A DNA stretch of 64,000 bases, from contig NZ_KB892324.1 of the NCBI RefSeq assembly GCF_000373745.1, forward strand, positions 1 through 64,000, in the 5' to 3' direction. Origin of the DNA: Oligella ureolytica DSM 18253. GTDB lineage: Bacteria; Pseudomonadota; Gammaproteobacteria; Burkholderiales; Burkholderiaceae_B. Both the position numbers and the translations under genes were made by a program. Positions 1-9,119 of the stretch are shown here, piece by piece. The notes beneath the pieces were generated by a model. It was not told the DNA's origin and ran no database searches. It saw only the letters and a program-made list of their open reading frames with translations. How positions within the stretch are numbered: position 1 is the stretch's first letter; each line of letters starts with the position of its first letter.

Positions 1-112
1 CACTTTCAATCACTTGCTTACGCAAGGACTGAAAGACCTTATCCATCTCCTCAGGCGTCATCTTTTCTTTTACGATGGCTTGAGCTAATTCAGTTATTTT
101 GTCGTTATCCAT
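1..112 (-). CDS. Transposase N-terminus (IS256/mutator type), partial
   Basis: The frame opens at ATG 112 and runs off the left edge after 37 codons, beginning MDNDKITELAQAIVKEKM and continuing TPEEMDKVFQSLRKQVIES. A short helical start followed by a segment of this kind is typical of IS256-family transposases, where it precedes an ALNAEL-like motif. The catalytic DDE residues would lie outside the window, so the assignment rests on the N-terminal pattern plus the IR-like sequence upstream. It could instead be another small helical protein. Confidence 0.45.
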   Translation of the reverse strand, partial: MDNDKITELAQAIVKEKMTPEEMDKVFQSLRKQVIES

Positions 113-188
113 GTCAATACTCTCATCCTATCTATAGGTTATAAGATTAATTAAATATCGACATTTACACAAAGGATTTTATAGTCTC
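1..188 (-). mobile_element. End of an IS256-family-like insertion sequence, cut by the window edge
   Basis: The segment holds the first codons of a leftward transposase-like gene. About 50 bases outside its start is a sequence resembling an IS256-type terminal repeat: on the minus strand it begins GAGACTATAAAATCC at 188 and runs into TTTGTGTAAATG, ending near 161. IS256-type ends typically carry a TGTGTAAA core, so this is probably the outer end of the element. The other end and any target duplication lie outside the window or cannot be verified. Confidence 0.5.
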
Positions 189-233
189 TTATATGGTGAT
201 ACATTAGGACCGGTACAGAGGGTTCCACTAAGT

Positions 234-1340
234 TCATTTGATAAGTTGCTCCAGCCAGCGTCTGTAGCTGTTAATTGTTAGTTTCCCAACTTTATCCAAG
301 GTAAATCGTTCATCATCGATAACAAATTGATAACCCGCCTCACCCATTTGTGATCTGAGTTCGGGAGAGGTGATGAGTTTCTCTAACGCCTTTCTAAAGG
401 CTGAAATATCCTGTAAAGGTACTAAAAAGCCACTGACTCCTGGTTTAATCATTTCAGGAATACCGGTTACCTCATAGCCTACTGTTGGCAGCTTAGCTGC
501 ACCGGCTTCAGCAAAAACCGTACCAGACGCTTCAGTGTGCGAGGCGAGTGCAAAAACATCAAAATCACCCAGCAGAGCAGGGACATCATTGCGCCGACCG
601 AGTAAATGCACTTGTGCGTCTATATCTAAGTCTTGAACTTGTTGTTTTAAATTGTTTAAGGCTTGACCATCACCAACGATGACTAAGTGTAATAGTCGAT
701 GCTGTTTAATTAAGGGCGCCATGGCTTCAATTAGCTCATCCATGTGCTTTTCTTTGCGAAGAACAGCCACGCTGCCCACAATAATGGCGGATTTATCTAA
801 GTTTAGTTCTTTACGTAGTATTGGCTCAGGTAATGGCTTAGGTAAATTGACCGGAGGGCCGATTACGTCAATGTGCTCAGGCATAACGCCTTTATTGATT
901 AGCATTTGTCGTACGAACTGACTTGGCGTGATTACTCGATGCGGAATGATGTTGTAGGAAAGCAAAGAACCGATAGGCTTGGCTAAGTGACGTGTCCGTA
1001 CAATTAGCGGTATCCTCGCTAAACGTGCCGCTAGGCCTGCGAGGATCGTGTCTTGACGACTATTGGTGTTGACCACATCATAAGCTTTGTTACGCATTAA
1101 TTTTCTCATTGAGAAAACGGCCGGCCAACCGCGTATGCCCTTGCGGATATCAACGGTATGAACTTCGAAACCGTCATCTCTTAAGTGACTAACCAATTCT
1201 GCGTTCGGCATACATAAAGCTTCTACATGATGCCCGTTTTCACGCAACTTTAACATGAGTCGATGAATGTAACGCTCTTGGCCGCCGTAGGCATTGGCAT
1301 GCTCTGTAAAAAGAATTTTCAGGGGTCGTTGTGAAGACAT
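234..1340 (-). CDS. Glycosyltransferase family 4 (GT-B fold)
   Basis: A 368-residue GT-B glycosyltransferase. The N-terminal half has the glycine-rich acceptor loop GGQERYIHRL (about residues 19-28). The C-terminal half carries the nucleotide-sugar-binding EX7E motif in EASGTVFAEA (about 268-277) followed by a typical PEMI...GFLV segment. Such enzymes transfer a sugar from an activated donor to LPS core, O-antigen, capsule or glycolipid. The acceptor cannot be told from sequence. It has no signal peptide, so it probably works at the cytoplasmic face of the inner membrane. It lies 12 bases downstream of pgi on the same strand and is probably cotranscribed, close to galU, which makes UDP-glucose. 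The stop is only about 45 bases from the IS-like end. Confidence 0.85.
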   Translation of the reverse strand: MSSQRPLKILFTEHANAYGGQERYIHRLMLKLRENGHHVEALCMPNAELVSHLRDDGFEVHTVDIRKGIRGWPAVFSMRKLMRNKAYDVVNTNSRQDTILAGLAARLARIPLIVRTRHLAKPIGSLLSYNIIPHRVITPSQFVRQMLINKGVMPEHIDVIGPPVNLPKPLPEPILRKELNLDKSAIIVGSVAVLRKEKHMDELIEAMAPLIKQHRLLHLVIVGDGQALNNLKQQVQDLDIDAQVHLLGRRNDVPALLGDFDVFALASHTEASGTVFAEAGAAKLPTVGYEVTGIPEMIKPGVSGFLVPLQDISAFRKALEKLITSPELRSQMGEAGYQFVIDDERFTLDKVGKLTINSYRRWLEQLIK

Positions 1341-1352
1341 AAAATTTCCTTT

Positions 1353-2927
1353 TTAAGCTTTAAACTGATTGATCCAATACTGGGTGGATTGGTCCAGATT
1401 TACGTGTTTTTCTTGTTTAGTCTTTCCAACACTTAAAAGCTCATAAATATCATCCGCCAGGACCTTACCTAATTCCACACCCCATTGGTCAAAAGGGTTA
1501 AGCCCCCAAACTACTGCTTCTACAAAGACTTTATGTTCGTACATGGCAAGAAGTGCGCCAAGAGAGAAGGGTGTTAATTGGGGCAAGACAATCAGGTTGG
1601 AGGGTCTACCACCGGGTTGCTTGCGATGTTGGGCTAACCAGCGAGCTTTATCAGGCTCCATGCCCTTACTTAGATTTTCATTTTCTGCCTGAGTAGTTGA
1701 TTTGCCGTGTAACAAAGCTTGGCGTTGAGCTAAACAATGGGCTAATAGCTTTTTATGGTGCTGCTGCCACTGGTGATCGGCTTCTTTACAAACGATAAAA
1801 TCGACCGGTGAACCTTCGCTACTTTGGTGCAGCCATTGGAAGAAAGTGTGTTGTGCGTCGGTGCCAGGCATACCCCAAACTACAGGACCCGTTGGAACTT
1901 TGATGTCTCTACCTTGGTGGTCGACGGATTTGCCTAGCGACTCCATCTCTAATTGTTGTAGATAGGGGATTAAATAGCTAAGTCTGGAATCATAAACTGC
2001 TAAGTTGCGAGAACCATAGCCAAGCACGCTTCGATTGGCTAACTCTGCTAAAGCTAATTGAATTGGCGCATTTTCTTCAAACGGTGCATTGAGGAAATGT
2101 CGGTCCATCGCATGAGCGCCACTTTGTAGTCCGGCCAATACGCTTGAGCCTACGGTTAAGCCGGCAGCTACGCCGACAGCTGACCAAAGTGAAAAACGAC
2201 CACCAACCCAATCCCAGAAGCGGTAAACATTGTGTCTGGGAATGCCCGAAGCCTCTGCTACCTCAGGATTGGCAGTTACGGCAATCATATTGTTGCCGGC
2301 ATTGACTCCTGCTGCTTCAAACCATTCACGAGCGCGAGCGGCATTTTCCATGGTTTCAGCGGTACGGAAAGATTTAGTAGCGACAACTACTAGTGTATCG
2401 TGGGGGTCTAGGCCTGCCAATCCACCTTCGATTGCGTGGCCATCAATATTGGATACAAAACGGATTTGACGCCACGAACCAGCATAACCAAAAGCTTGAG
2501 TGGCTAAGCGTACGCCCCAATCACTACCACCTATGCCAATATGGACAATATTGCGCCAGCGGCGATCGTTATCTACGCGACGCACTAGTTCCAGCACGCG
2601 TAGACGCTCACTTTGTACCTCATTCAAGGGTTGTGGTTGGCGCAACATAGTATGCCAAGCTGCTCGGTCCTCAGTGGTGTTAAGATGTTCGCCGTCAAAT
2701 AAAGCTTGTCTTAAGGTGTTTAGCTGTCTGGCTTTTAGCAAGTCTTGACCAGCCTGGTTTAACTCGGTAGAGCTACGTTGCGCGCTTAGATCAATACTTA
2801 AGCCTGCGGCATCGAGAATTACAGTCTGCTCACAGTTAATCTTGGCACTTAAGACGGATTGTTTAAACTGCTCCCATTGAGGCAGTTGGTCCAAAGGCTC
2901 AAGCTGTTTTAATACATCGTGCTTCAT
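1353..2927 (-). CDS. pgi: Glucose-6-phosphate isomerase
   Basis: A 524-residue phosphoglucose isomerase that interconverts glucose-6-phosphate and fructose-6-phosphate in the cytoplasm. Visible motifs are the phosphate-binding IGIGGSDWG (about 131), family signature 1 GGRFSLWSAVG (about 242), the catalytic Glu in QLEMESLGK, the catalytic His region GTDAQHTFF, and signature 2 GLNPFDQWGVELGK near the C-terminus containing the catalytic Lys. The length is normal for the family, which is about 550. It is divergent from galU across a 132-base intergenic region and followed closely by a glycosyltransferase gene. Together these suggest a sugar-nucleotide/surface-polysaccharide supply role besides central metabolism. 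Confidence 0.97.
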   Translation of the reverse strand: MKHDVLKQLEPLDQLPQWEQFKQSVLSAKINCEQTVILDAAGLSIDLSAQRSSTELNQAGQDLLKARQLNTLRQALFDGEHLNTTEDRAAWHTMLRQPQPLNEVQSERLRVLELVRRVDNDRRWRNIVHIGIGGSDWGVRLATQAFGYAGSWRQIRFVSNIDGHAIEGGLAGLDPHDTLVVVATKSFRTAETMENAARAREWFEAAGVNAGNNMIAVTANPEVAEASGIPRHNVYRFWDWVGGRFSLWSAVGVAAGLTVGSSVLAGLQSGAHAMDRHFLNAPFEENAPIQLALAELANRSVLGYGSRNLAVYDSRLSYLIPYLQQLEMESLGKSVDHQGRDIKVPTGPVVWGMPGTDAQHTFFQWLHQSSEGSPVDFIVCKEADHQWQQHHKKLLAHCLAQRQALLHGKSTTQAENENLSKGMEPDKARWLAQHRKQPGGRPSNLIVLPQLTPFSLGALLAMYEHKVFVEAVVWGLNPFDQWGVELGKVLADDIYELLSVGKTKQEKHVNLDQSTQYWINQFKA

Positions 2928-2970
2928 AAAAAGTTTTAGTACCGGGTTAATTGAGGGTAAATAGCTTTAC

Positions 2971-2998
2971 TTAATGTTCTCTGATTTTATATTATAAT
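2971..2998 (+). promoter_or_regulatory. Putative galU promoter
   Basis: A perfect -10 hexamer TATAAT lies at 2993-2998, 62 bases before the galU start. The best -35 at the right distance is TTAATG at 2971-2976, which is weak, with a 16-base spacer. The surrounding DNA is AT-rich and sits between divergent pgi and galU. Confidence 0.4.
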
Positions 2999-3059
2999 CC
3001 GAGAATTAAAAGTTAAATTAGCGGATTTGATAAGTACATTGATATTTTAAAGGATAAAA

Positions 3060-3902
3060 ATGAACCCTGTTCGTAAAGCCGTATTTCCTGTCGCCGGGTT
3101 AGGTACCCGCTTCTTGCCAGCAACTAAGGCTATGCCAAAAGAAATGTTGCCAGTTGTGGATAAACCTTTGATTCAATATGCGGTAGAAGAAGCAGTTAAG
3201 TCAGGTATTACTGATTTAATCTTTATTACAGGCCGTCATAAGCGTTCCATTGAGGACCATTTTGACTATATGCCTGAGCTTGAACACGAGTTGGAGCAAA
3301 AGGGTAAAGAGGAGTTACTTGGAATTGTTCGCGGTATTTTACCAAGTAATGTGAATTGTATTTATATCCGTCAGCCAGCACCTCTGGGTTTAGGGCATGC
3401 AGTATTGTGCGCAGAGCCGGTCGTGGGTAATGAACCATTTGCGGTATTGCTGGCCGATGACTTGATTGATGCCGATGTACCGGTAACACAGCAATTAATT
3501 GATGTGGCTCATGCTTTTGGTGGTAGTGTTTTAGGCACCCAAGTGGTGCCACGAGAGGACACTAAAAAGTACGGTATTATTGCCGGTCCATTGGTTGGCG
3601 ATAGCGTACGGCGAGTGGAGCAGATTGTCGAAAAACCTGCACCTGAAGATGCACCATCTACCTCTGCAGTTGTGGGGCGTTATATTTTAGAGCCGGAGAT
3701 CTTTGAGCATCTGAGACACACTCAAAAGGGTGCCGGTAATGAAATACAGTTAACCGACGGAATTGCAGCAATGTTGCAAAGTCGTAAGGTCTTTGGTTTT
3801 GATTATGATGGCGTACGTTATGACTGTGGCTCCAAAGAGGGTTTCTTCCGAGCCAATATTGCTTTAGGTCAAAAGTATCACGGACTAACGTTTGAAGACT
3901 AG
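3060..3902 (+). CDS. galU: UTP--glucose-1-phosphate uridylyltransferase
   Basis: A 280-residue nucleotidyltransferase that makes UDP-glucose from glucose-1-phosphate and UTP. The N-terminal nucleotide-binding signature [18 protein letters not shown] (residues 13-30) followed by [14 protein letters not shown] is diagnostic of GalU. Further support comes from LADDLIDAD (metal and sugar-phosphate site), the EKP motif and the late YDCGSKEGF. The length matches bacterial GalU, which is about 290. An AAGGA ribosome site precedes the ATG. UDP-glucose feeds LPS core and other glycans, which fits the nearby glycosyltransferase and pgi. Confidence 0.96.
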   Translation: MNPVRKAVFPVAGLGTRFLPATKAMPKEMLPVVDKPLIQYAVEEAVKSGITDLIFITGRHKRSIEDHFDYMPELEHELEQKGKEELLGIVRGILPSNVNCIYIRQPAPLGLGHAVLCAEPVVGNEPFAVLLADDLIDADVPVTQQLIDVAHAFGGSVLGTQVVPREDTKKYGIIAGPLVGDSVRRVEQIVEKPAPEDAPSTSAVVGRYILEPEIFEHLRHTQKGAGNEIQLTDGIAAMLQSRKVFGFDYDGVRYDCGSKEGFFRANIALGQKYHGLTFED

Positions 3903-3910
3903 CTATTAGG

Positions 3911-4780
3911 ATGAGTATTTTAGATCGTTTGATTTCTCAACTTGCACTTGAGCAGGTCGATGAGATGCGCTACGTAGGTCGTAGTACAGATATCTTTCTT
4001 TCGGGTCGAGTCTTTGGTGGTCAGGTCTTGGGTCAGGCATTGATGGCAGCTAATTACACGACGCCGGATGATCGCTTTGCGCATTCGATGCACGCTTACT
4101 TTGTGCGAGCAGCCGATGCTTCATTACCTATTGAGTATGTTGTCGAAAATATCCGCGATGGTGGCAGTTTTTCTGTGCGTCGGGTGAGCGCCAGTCAGCA
4201 AGGTAAGTTTATTTTTACGTTGTCCTGCAGCTATCAGACAATAGAAAGCGGTTTAGAGCATCAAGTGATGATGCCGGCGGCTCCTGCACCTGAGGACTGT
4301 GTCTTAGAGCAGGATATACAGCAGGAATTAGTCGAAAAAATCGGTGTGACCAAGTGGAATGCCCGCCTCAAGCGTGAGCGACCGCTGGAGGTGCGTTTAG
4401 TACATCCGGAGTTGCAGTTGGAGCTTGGTCATCATGAGCCTAAAACGATGTATTGGATTAGAACCAATGGCGTGATGCCGGACGATCAGCGTTTACATCA
4501 GGGCATGTTGGCCTATGTCTCAGATTTTTATCTAATGAGTACGGCATTATTGCCACATGCTCGTCGACATTTTGACCCGGATATGCAAATGGCAAGTCTC
4601 GATCATGCACAATGGTTTCATCGTCCTATCAATATGAATGAGTGGGTGCTGTATGTCGCTGAGTCCACTTCTGCTCAGGCTGCACGCGGTTTAGTGCATG
4701 GTACGTTCTTTAATCAGGCAGGCGAATTAATTTCCAGTGCAGCCCAAGAGGGGCTAATGAGGCAGCGGATAATTAAGTGA
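3911..4780 (+). CDS. tesB: Acyl-CoA thioesterase II
   Basis: A 289-residue double-hotdog thioesterase that hydrolyses acyl-CoA to free fatty acid and CoA. The N-terminal hotdog has GRVFGGQVLGQAL (about residues 32-44) and HAYFVRAAD. The C-terminal hotdog has the catalytic Asp in VSDFYLMS, a Ser in the position usually occupied by Thr in MASLDHAQWFHRP, and the catalytic Gln in AQEGLMR. Length and architecture match E. coli TesB. It starts 9 bases after the galU stop and so is likely cotranscribed, although the functions are unrelated. Confidence 0.94.
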   Translation: MSILDRLISQLALEQVDEMRYVGRSTDIFLSGRVFGGQVLGQALMAANYTTPDDRFAHSMHAYFVRAADASLPIEYVVENIRDGGSFSVRRVSASQQGKFIFTLSCSYQTIESGLEHQVMMPAAPAPEDCVLEQDIQQELVEKIGVTKWNARLKRERPLEVRLVHPELQLELGHHEPKTMYWIRTNGVMPDDQRLHQGMLAYVSDFYLMSTALLPHARRHFDPDMQMASLDHAQWFHRPINMNEWVLYVAESTSAQAARGLVHGTFFNQAGELISSAAQEGLMRQRIIK

Positions 4781-4936
4781 GTTCACAGAATTGTCATTTA
4801 ATTTTGCTAGACTCATCCGTCTAATTCCATTAAGCTATTTACATTGTACTTAACGTTTTTTTACCTAAGCTTATTTTTAAAGACAAACTTAGGTACTTGT
4901 CAAAAGTTTCCGCTTGGAGGTTTAGCTTAAACACGT

Positions 4937-6247
4937 ATGATCGGTGTTCTGATTATTTTATTTTTAATTTTGGTCAATGGCGTTTTTGCCATGTCCGAAA
5001 TTGCCCTTGTATCAGCAAAGCGCATGCGCTTACAGCAGCAAGCAGATCAAGGTGATGCATCTGCGGCTGCCGCCCTTATTTTAGTAGATAATCCCAGTCG
5101 TTCTCTATCTACCATCCAGATTGGTATCACGCTAATCGGCATCTTTATGGGTGCCTTTGGTGAGGCATCGATTGTTACTCATTTAGCCCCGGTGTTCGAG
5201 GGGATAGGCCTTAGCGAGCAAACCGCTAGAGCCGTAGCCATGTCTTTGGTCGTGTTGGGTATCACTTTCTTTTCCTTGATTTTTGGTGAGTTAGTGCCAA
5301 AGCGTGTGGCCATGAATCACGCTGAGGGCATTGCCACCTTTGTTGCCCGCCCGATGACTATTCTATCCAAAGTGATGGCACCTTTTGTGTGGGTTTTATC
5401 CGTGGTGACGGATTTGGTCTTACGAGTCTTACGTGTCGACAGCAAAGATGACCAGCTGACCGAAGAGGATATCAGCGGTATTTTAAAAGAGGGCGCGACC
5501 GCCGGTCTATTTGAAAAGACAGAGCATGATATTGTTACTCGTGCGCTTAGCTTGGATGATCAAAGTGCGCTGACCATCATGACGCCGCGCAATGATATTG
5601 CTTATATTGATTTACAAAACCCGCTTAATGAGACCTTGCTCTACATCGCGGATAGCAGTTATTCGCGTTTTCCGGTTTGTGATGGTGGGTTGGATAATAT
5701 CATTGGCGTGATTGATGCCGGTACACTTTTCGAGCAGCAAATCCGCGGTCAGGCGATCGATATCCGGGCACTGGTGACACCCGCCCGTTTCGTTCCTGAA
5801 ACCAACTCTGCCATGGATATTCTGGAGTCATTTCAGGAGTATCGTTCGGAGATGCTGATCGTTATTAATGAGTATGGCGAGGTCGAGGGCTTAGTGACTT
5901 TGCGTGATGTGCTTAAGGTCCTGGTTGGCTATAAGATTCCTATGCATGATGACGGAGAGCTTGAAATTGTGCAGCGTAAGGACGGCTCGTGGCTGATCGA
6001 TGGCGGAGTGACTCTTGACCGTTTTAATGAGCTGTTTCAAGTGGATTTAAAATTCCCGGATCATGAGGATAATTACCATACCTTGGCCGGATTTATTCTC
6101 AATCAGTTGGGTCGAATCCCTTCAGAAGCTGAGAGTCTCGAATGGAGCGGCTTCTATTTTGAAGTTGTCGATATGGACAAATATCGTATTGACCGGTTGT
6201 TAGTCAGAGGCCCTGAATACGCTGAGAGCACGACCGACGAGGCGTAG
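4937..6247 (+). CDS. CNNM/CorC-HlyC family membrane protein (DUF21 + CBS pair)
   Basis: A 436-residue inner-membrane protein. The N-terminal DUF21/CNNM domain (about residues 1-190) has hydrophobic segments starting MIGVLIILFLILVNGVFAMSE. Next comes a CBS pair (about 205-325, including MTPRNDIAYID and GLVTLRDVLKVLVG) and a C-terminal CorC_HlyC domain (about 345-430, with HTLAGFILNQLGRIP). Relatives are linked to Mg2+/Co2+ efflux or ion homeostasis, and the old hemolysin annotation is historical. The closest GGAGG is 16 bases before the ATG, an unusually long spacing, and an in-frame stop just upstream rules out an earlier start. A 7-bp inverted repeat ACCTAAG/CTTAGGT at 4863-4894 lies in its leader. 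Confidence 0.88.
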   Translation: MIGVLIILFLILVNGVFAMSEIALVSAKRMRLQQQADQGDASAAAALILVDNPSRSLSTIQIGITLIGIFMGAFGEASIVTHLAPVFEGIGLSEQTARAVAMSLVVLGITFFSLIFGELVPKRVAMNHAEGIATFVARPMTILSKVMAPFVWVLSVVTDLVLRVLRVDSKDDQLTEEDISGILKEGATAGLFEKTEHDIVTRALSLDDQSALTIMTPRNDIAYIDLQNPLNETLLYIADSSYSRFPVCDGGLDNIIGVIDAGTLFEQQIRGQAIDIRALVTPARFVPETNSAMDILESFQEYRSEMLIVINEYGEVEGLVTLRDVLKVLVGYKIPMHDDGELEIVQRKDGSWLIDGGVTLDRFNELFQVDLKFPDHEDNYHTLAGFILNQLGRIPSEAESLEWSGFYFEVVDMDKYRIDRLLVRGPEYAESTTDEA

Positions 6248-6267
6248 CACATCTCAGGTTTAGCTTT

Positions 6268-6321
6268 AAAAGCCTACGTTATGCAGACCAATGACATTGG
6301 TGCGTACGTAGGCTTTTTTTA
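6268..6321. terminator. Strong bidirectional terminator between convergent genes
   Basis: The perfect 9-bp stem AGCCTACGT (6271-6279) / ACGTAGGCT (6306-6314) is flanked by A-rich sequence on the left and TTTTTTT on the right. It can end the CNNM-family gene rightward and, less strongly, the Crp-like gene leftward. The Crp-like gene stop at 6319 lies inside the T tract. Confidence 0.85.
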
Positions 6322-6996
6322 TATTTCTTCTAATGATTCTAAGCCGTGTAAATCATTAATTACCACACTGCGATATTGCAATTCGATAAAACCCGCAGCG
6401 GTCAGTTTTTTTAGTGCACCGTTAGTGCGCTGTCTGGAAACGCGTGCTAAATAACCGATTTCTTCTTGGGTGATATTTAATTGGCGATTATAGTTATCAT
6501 CAGCGTAGTTGGGCATACGTACCAATTCGGCAATGCAACGAGCCACTCGAATGTCGGCATTAAACAAGCGATCAGACTCAATACGACCGATAAACTGCCC
6601 CATCCGGTGATTGAATTGATCTAATAAGAAGCGGTTGAAGGTAATGCTATTGTCCAATAGCCAGAAAAAAGTATCCACCGGCATTTTAGCGATTTGGCTG
6701 TCACGTAATGTGACCAAATCATAGCGTCTGGGCTCATGTTTCAATAAAGCGCCTTCACCTACCCAACCTCCCGGCGGTACGCCGGTTAAGGAAGCCAGTT
6801 TGCCGTCGGCGGTGCCAACGGAGATACGTACTAACCCTTCGATAACACCAATCCAATGGCGTGATGGGTCACCCTTTCTTGCAATGAATGACCCTGATGG
6901 GTGCTCTTGTAAAAGAGTCTCATCAATGACGCGCTGCTGCTGTTCAGCAGTCAAAATGGTGAACCAAGGAGTCGTAGATAGACGTGTTTTAAGCAT
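6319..6996 (-). CDS. Crp/Fnr-family transcriptional regulator
   Basis: A 225-residue regulator with an N-terminal cyclic-nucleotide-binding-type beta-roll (about residues 20-135) and a C-terminal winged helix-turn-helix containing EEIGYLARVSRQRTNGAL. The start is placed at ATG 6996 (MLKTRLST) because AGGGAAAG precedes it at good spacing. The frame could extend 25 codons upstream, but that stretch has no ribosome site and lies in the promoter region. No Fnr-type N-terminal Cys cluster is present, so oxygen sensing through Fe-S is unlikely. It diverges from the acyl-CoA ligase/ABC-transporter operon, and homologous loci in Burkholderiales show the same arrangement. It is therefore inferred to control that operon in response to an unknown ligand. 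Confidence 0.87.
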   Translation of the reverse strand: MLKTRLSTTPWFTILTAEQQQRVIDETLLQEHPSGSFIARKGDPSRHWIGVIEGLVRISVGTADGKLASLTGVPPGGWVGEGALLKHEPRRYDLVTLRDSQIAKMPVDTFFWLLDNSITFNRFLLDQFNHRMGQFIGRIESDRLFNADIRVARCIAELVRMPNYADDNYNRQLNITQEEIGYLARVSRQRTNGALKKLTAAGFIELQYRSVVINDLHGLESLEEI

Positions 6997-7071
6997 CAGT
7001 ACTTTCCCTAAAATCTGGTTAAATGTCACTATGGGAACAATTAGATTACATTTAAAAGCATATATTTTCAA

Positions 7072-7084
7072 TGTGATTATTACA
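7072..7084. promoter_or_regulatory. Candidate operator dyad for the Crp/Fnr regulator
   Basis: TGTGATTATTACA is a near-perfect 13-base dyad (pattern TGTNATNATNACA) in the 173-base divergent region between the regulator and the ligase operon. Its spacing and the TGTGA half-site resemble Crp/Fnr-family operators. Binding is inferred only. Confidence 0.4.
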
Positions 7085-7169
7085 AATAGTAAATTTTTAA
7101 TCGTGTGTCTAAGCCATAATTAGCACATTTAAAATAATTAAAAGCACCATATTAAGGAGACAATTAGAT

Positions 7170-9107
7170 ATGGTCACTCAGCAAAATACGGCAGATACTT
7201 TTGCCAAGTTGCTTTTAAAGCATGCCAAGGAGCGTCCTACGCAGCCGGCTATGCGCGAGAAGGACTTAGGTATTTGGCAGACCATCTCTTGGGCGGAGAT
7301 GGCTGATGAAGTGCAAAGTCTCGCTCATGGTTTTATTACCCTTGGTGTTCAAAGAGGTCAGCACGTTGCGATCGTCGGTGAAAATCGTCCTCGTCTGTAC
7401 ATGAGCATGATGGCAGCACAGAGTTTAGGCGCTATTCCGGTACCTATGTATCAGGATGCCGTGGCACAAGAGATGGTTTATGTCCTCAAGGATGCGGAAG
7501 TCAGTGTTGTGGTAGTGGAGGATCAGGAGCAGGCAGATAAGATGCTGGAAGTGCAGGAGCAGTTACCTCTTTTACGCCATGTTATTTACGATGATCCTCG
7601 CGGTATGCGTAATTACAGCGAAGATATATTGACAGCATATACCGACTTCTTAGCGCAAGGTAAAGCTCACCGCCAACAGCACCCTGATCTATTTATGCAG
7701 CACGTGGAGTCCATACGTGCCGATGATACGGCAGCTATGTTTTATACCTCAGGTACGACCGGCAATCCTAAGGGTGTGGTGTTGACTCATCATGCGCTGA
7801 TTGATCGTGCCGCAGTGATTGAGCGTTTAGAAAACTTAACAGCAAAAGAGGATGTGCTAGCTTATCTACCACCTGCGTGGATTGGTCAAAATATGTTCTC
7901 TTATACCCAGTTCTTGGTGACCGGCTTTACGGTGAATCATCCCGAGTCGCCGGAGACGGTGTCTATCGATATGCACGATGTGGGTCCGACCTATTATTTT
8001 TCACCACCGCGTGTCTTAGAAGAGCTCTTGACGACTGTCAGTATTCGCATGGAAGATGCGGGTCGCTTTAAAAAGTGGTTGTACAAATACTTTATGGGCG
8101 TCGCCACCAAAACCGGTCTGCGTATTTTCGATAAGGAATCGGTAGGATTCAAAGACCGCCTGTTATATGGATTGGGCAACTTCTTTATTTATGCACCGTT
8201 ACGTAATGCACTTGGAATGAATCGTATCAAGGTAGCGTATACGGCGGGTGAGGCGATTGGTCCCGATCTTTTCCGTTTTTATCGTTCGATCGGGGTCAAT
8301 TTAAAGCAGCTTTATGGTTCAACTGAAACATCCGTGTTTGTCTGTGTGCAAAAAGATGGTCACGTCGAGGCAGATACCGTAGGTCCGGCATGTGAAGGTG
8401 TCGAGTTGCGTATCGTTGAGAGTGGTGAGCTACAGATTAAAAGCCCCGGTTTATTCCGTGAGTACTACAAAAACCCTGAGTCAACCGCCGAGTCCTTTAC
8501 CGAGGATGGTTGGTATCACACAGGTGACGCAGGTATTTTGACTGAAGATGGTCAATTAAAAATTATTGACCGTGCCAAGGATGTTGGCAAACTCAACGAT
8601 GGTCGTATGTTTGCGCCGAAGTATATGGAAAATAAGCTTAAGTTTTTCCCATTTATTAAAGAAGCGGTTGTTTTTGGGGCCAATAAAGACTACTGCACCG
8701 GCTTCATTAATATCGACTTAGAAGCGGTAGCTAACTGGGCTGAGCGTCGTAGTTTAGCCTATGCAGGTTATACCGATTTGGCCTCTAAAAAAGAGGTTTA
8801 TGCATTGATCAAAGAGTGCGTTGAAGAGGCCAATGCAGATGTCGCGAGAGACGAGCAATTATCCGGTTTACAACTTCATCGTTTCTTAATTTTACATAAA
8901 GAACTGGATCCCGATGACGGTGAATTAACACGTACACGTAAGGTGCGTCGTAACTTCATTGTTGAAAAGTATGGTGTATTAATTGATGCTCTTTTTGAGG
9001 GCAAACCCAGCCAATACATCGAAACTGAAGTGCGTTATGAAGATGGTCGCATCGGTAAAATCAGTGCTGATCTTAAGATTGAATCAGCCAAAGTGGTTGC
9101 AGTATAA
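7170..9107 (+). CDS. AMP-dependent acyl-CoA synthetase (long-chain FadD15-like)
   Basis: A 645-residue adenylate-forming ligase that activates a carboxylic acid to its CoA thioester with ATP. Motif A3 MFYTSGTTGNPKGVVLTH is at about residue 190, A5 is YGSTETSVFVC, A7 is GWYHTGDAG, and A8 is DRAKDVGKLNDG. The long-chain-type C-terminus ends with KVRRNFIVEKY. A good AAGGAGA ribosome site precedes the ATG. It is the first gene of an operon with a branched-chain-type ABC importer, so the substrate is probably the carboxylate the importer brings in. The exact acid (fatty, aromatic or branched) cannot be told. Confidence 0.9.
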   Translation: MVTQQNTADTFAKLLLKHAKERPTQPAMREKDLGIWQTISWAEMADEVQSLAHGFITLGVQRGQHVAIVGENRPRLYMSMMAAQSLGAIPVPMYQDAVAQEMVYVLKDAEVSVVVVEDQEQADKMLEVQEQLPLLRHVIYDDPRGMRNYSEDILTAYTDFLAQGKAHRQQHPDLFMQHVESIRADDTAAMFYTSGTTGNPKGVVLTHHALIDRAAVIERLENLTAKEDVLAYLPPAWIGQNMFSYTQFLVTGFTVNHPESPETVSIDMHDVGPTYYFSPPRVLEELLTTVSIRMEDAGRFKKWLYKYFMGVATKTGLRIFDKESVGFKDRLLYGLGNFFIYAPLRNALGMNRIKVAYTAGEAIGPDLFRFYRSIGVNLKQLYGSTETSVFVCVQKDGHVEADTVGPACEGVELRIVESGELQIKSPGLFREYYKNPESTAESFTEDGWYHTGDAGILTEDGQLKIIDRAKDVGKLNDGRMFAPKYMENKLKFFPFIKEAVVFGANKDYCTGFINIDLEAVANWAERRSLAYAGYTDLASKKEVYALIKECVEEANADVARDEQLSGLQLHRFLILHKELDPDDGELTRTRKVRRNFIVEKYGVLIDALFEGKPSQYIETEVRYEDGRIGKISADLKIESAKVVAV

Positions 9108-9119
9108 GGGAGCGATAAA

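Noticed and set aside
3226-3552. Long antisense frame inside galU
   Set aside because: It lies entirely opposite a strongly supported gene, with no ribosome site or homology.
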